From the NCBI GenBank assembly GCA_026770585.1, contig MU646925.1:127440-138046 (forward strand): 10,607 nucleotides of DNA, written 5' to 3'. Below, piece after piece: positions 9,094 through 10,607 of the stretch. Position numbers and translations under genes: made by a program. Source of the DNA: Baffinella frigidus (lineage: Eukaryota; Cryptophyceae; Cryptomonadales; Baffinellaceae). Position 1 is the first letter of the stretch. Every line of letters begins with the position of its first letter. Under the pieces are notes generated by a model. That model was not told the DNA's origin, did no database searches, and was given only the letters and a program-made list of their open reading frames with translations.

Positions 9094-9510
9094 ACCTACA
9101 TCATAGCCCCTCGCACGACTGTTAGTGCGGACTTGCAAGACGGACCTGGAGAGAGTCAGAGAGATTGATAATTTATTGCCAAACAACCAGCGTCAGCGCC
9201 GCACATGCTACGCATTGTGCCACTTACTGTACCCCGTGTCGGCCGCTCATATGAGCATTTTTCGGATGGGTTCTAACTCCACCTCCTTCCCTAAGGAGAG
9301 AGTCAGTCTCCTCACGACACAGTCCCCCGCACCACTGTCAACCGAGTGCCCTCAACCGTTTCCAAAACGCAGAAACGGTTTCCGCGTTTTTGGTGACACC
9401 TGCATCAGACCCCCCCACACGACTATCAACCAATCGTGAGAAGACTGACTCTCTCCAGGCCCGCCTTGCAAGTCCGCACTAACAGTCGTGCGAGGGGCTC
9501 TGATGCAGGT
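9094..9510. repeat. Long inverted repeat, 66 bp arms
   Basis: Arm 9094-9159 and the reverse complement of 9445-9510 agree at 62 of 66 positions. Pairing resumes between 9307-9316 and 9435-9444, on the far side of an insertion that interrupts the left arm. The arms carry the GACACCT-type repeat of this region. Confidence 0.75.
9160..9294 (+). mobile_element. 135 bp insertion with 12 bp target duplication (copy 2)
   Basis: The segment is flanked by GGAGAGAGTCAG at 9148-9159 and 9295-9306. The inverted arm at 9435-9468 carries the same host sequence uninterrupted, that is, an empty site. The body matches 3668-3798 at about 95%. It contains the perfect palindrome GCTCATATGAGC and a T-arm-like segment (T-T-C-T-A-A-C loop). 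No terminal inverted repeats, tail or open frame is seen, so a SINE-like or other non-autonomous element is inferred. Confidence 0.7.
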
Positions 9511-9550
9511 AAAAACGATCAGCCAACCCGAGTGAGGCAGAGCTAGTAGT

Positions 9551-10060
9551 TTAGGGGGTGACCTCTACAGACACGGCGCCGCCGACAGGACTTAAGGGCA
9601 TCCGAACTTGCAAGATCGTCAGCGCGATGCTCGACTGAGCCCTACGTCTTGGCCTAAGCCTGAACCTACGCTTACGCCTTGGGGTTAGGGGGGCGGTAAC
9701 CTCGACCTCACAACCGCGAGCGTCCTTTCGAAACAAATCTAAGGGACCAATAGACAGCTAGATACATGAGACCTTTCAGACGCAGGTTATAGGGGTTAGG
9801 AGGACGGTGACCTCGACGGATACAGCGCTGCCGACTGGACTGAAGGGCATCCGCCCTTGCACCAGCGCGATACTCGACTGAGTCCCCTCCACCTCGCTCC
9901 AGTACACCCGAAACCCTTTACCATCAACCTTACCAACTCACCCGGGAGGGCTTGCTCGTTTCCTCTAGAAACAGTGTGGGTGGGGGTGGGGGGTGGGGAG
10001 AGAGACCTCGACGGATACAGCGCCCCCAATAGAGCTCAACGGCATCCTCCCCGCGAACCC
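9551..10060 (-). pseudogene. Cluster of four degraded copies of the 10229-10315 exon
   Basis: Minus-strand copies lie at about 10055-10005 (R-M-P-L-S-S-I-G-G-A-V-S-V-E-V), 9890-9806 (S-S-I-A-L-V-Q-G-R-M-P-F-S-P-V-G-S-A-V-S), 9715-9678 (only the V-E-V-T tail) and 9650-9551 (S-S-I-A-L-T-I-L-Q-V-R-M-P-L-S-P-V-G-G-A, stop after V-T-P). Acceptors have drifted: GAGCGAG|GTGGAGGGG survives in the 9890 copy, while the 9650 copy has lost the GTGGAGG start. Some copies keep long open frames, so one or more could still be used. Between copies lie G-rich runs and short unassigned sequence. Confidence 0.45.
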
Positions 10061-10150
10061 CTATACCATCAATCTTACATTACAGGCCCACCTCGCCGGG
10101 AAGGGGGGACACCATATCATACCAGGATGGCAGGTTGGCCTGAGACACAC

Positions 10151-10180
10151 AAGTATACTTCACTGGGCGGCCGCCCAGTG
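10151..10180. repeat. Two adjacent perfect palindromes
   Basis: AAGTATACTT (10151-10160) is followed directly by CACTGGGCGGCCGCCCAGTG (10161-10180), both perfectly self-complementary. Confidence 0.8.
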
Positions 10181-10228
10181 CTTTCTCGTTCCCGCTAGGA
10201 ACAGTGGAGTATGGGGGGGGGGGGCGAC

Positions 10229-10315
10229 CTCGACGGATACAGCGCCCCCAACAGAGCTGAACGGCATTATCACTTGCACGATCGTCAGCGCGATACTCGA
10301 CTGCACCCCCTCCAC
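10229..10315 (-). CDS. Candidate exon, beta-rich segment (best of five copies)
   Basis: A telomere-like array on the C-rich strand ends ...CGCACGCAG, and 29 open codons follow, reading V-E-G-V-Q-S-S-I-A-L-T-I-V-Q-V then M-P-F-S-S-V-G-G-A-V-S-V-E. The alternating hydrophobic pattern resembles the strands of the downstream IPT/TIG-like exons. The exon could end at GAG|GTCGCC (phase 0), which is a poor donor, or run further. It is the most complete of five related copies between 9551 and 10315. The plus strand is also open here and reads S-T-D-T-A-P-P-T-E-L-N-G, but no acceptor fits on that strand. Confidence 0.45.
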
Positions 10316-10320
10316 CTGCG

Positions 10321-10607
10321 TGCGGTTTAGGGTTTAGGGTTCAGGGTTTAGGGTGTGGGGTGTGGGGTTTGGGTTTTGGGGTTTAGGGTTTAGGGTTTAG
10401 GGTTTAGGGTTCAGGGTAGGGGGGTTAGGGATTGGGGTTCAGGGTTAAGGGTTGAGAGTTAGGGTTTAGGGTTTAGGGTTTAGGGTTTAGGGTTAGGGTT
10501 TAGGGTTCAGGGTTTAGGGTTTAGGGGGTAGGGTTTAGGGTTTAGGGTTTGGGAATCAAGGTTAAGAATTGAGGGTTTGGGGTTGAGATTTCAAGGTTTA
10601 GGGCTTG
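10321..10607 (+). repeat. Telomere-like array running off the window
   Basis: TTTAGGG dominates, with TTCAGGG and GGGTGTGG variants and decayed stretches. On the minus strand it leads into the CGCACGCAG acceptor of exon 10315-10229. The degeneracy and its position inside a gene argue against a true chromosome end. Confidence 0.9.

Noticed and set aside
9857-10337. Plus-strand gene reading P-Y-T-I-N-L-T and S-T-D-T-A-P-P
   Set aside because: The frames look protein-like but no plus-strand acceptor precedes them. The minus strand has an acceptor and the strand pattern of the rest of the gene. I keep this as the least certain strand call.
10321-10607. True chromosome end
   Set aside because: The array is degenerate, similar arrays occur all through the window, and a candidate exon uses its edge as acceptor. 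What lies beyond the window is unknown.

Overview
This looks like nuclear DNA of a eukaryote, most likely an alga. Three things point there: many interstitial telomere-like arrays of the TTTAGGG (plant/green-algal type) and TTTGGGG kinds, short protein-coding islands bounded by GT/GC...AG splice-like sites, and no long open reading frame, rRNA or tRNA gene. A green (prasinophyte-like) alga is my best guess; this is inference from repeat type and architecture, not a database match.

The coding content I can support is on the minus strand and is cut into small exons of 51-236 nt. Nine islands (6501-6386, 5880-5645, 5049-4995, 4717-4657, 3493-3390, 2258-2093, 1689-1639, 1497-1418, 798-636) join with matching intron phase at all eight junctions, giving 1032 nt or 344 codons without a stop. 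The joined protein reads like two consecutive IPT/TIG (immunoglobulin-like) domains plus flanks. Domain 1 runs from a P-V-V-S-V...T-D-G-G start through R-I-V-F-G-G to a L-P-D-G-T...F-R-Y-T end. Domain 2 runs from P-D-T-R-I-R-S-F-F-P-S to F-E-F-Y-D-P. A large beta-rich surface or secreted protein is the natural inference. Further candidate exons lie upstream (10315-10229, 8304-8239, 7804-7659, 7239-7129) and downstream (162 and 72 to the window edge), so the gene probably runs beyond the window on both sides.

The introns are the striking part. Several consist largely of degenerate telomere-like repeats, almost always with the C-rich strand in the transcript, and some splice sites sit right at the array edge (GTAAACCC donors, CCCAAACAG acceptors). 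Many exons also have nearby decayed copies with frameshifts, stops or damaged splice sites: about eight copies of one exon at 2600-4230, four to five at 9550-10315, and tandem 97-99 bp units at 800-1190.

Layout by + coordinate: 1-500 exon heads and one decayed exon tail; 500-1200 exon plus tandem copies; 1200-2260 three exons and one partial copy in telomere-like DNA; 2260-4240 array of one exon type, with a TATC microsatellite and one copy of a short mobile-looking element; 4240-4720 dispersed repeats and one exon with a partial copy; 4720-6500 telomere-like arrays around three exons, with one inverted array; 6510-7070 two hairpin elements in an intron; 7130-8310 candidate exons; 8320-9510 a nest of direct and inverted repeats with a 135 bp insertion flanked by a 12 bp target duplication; 9550-10320 exon copies; 10321-10607 telomere-like array.
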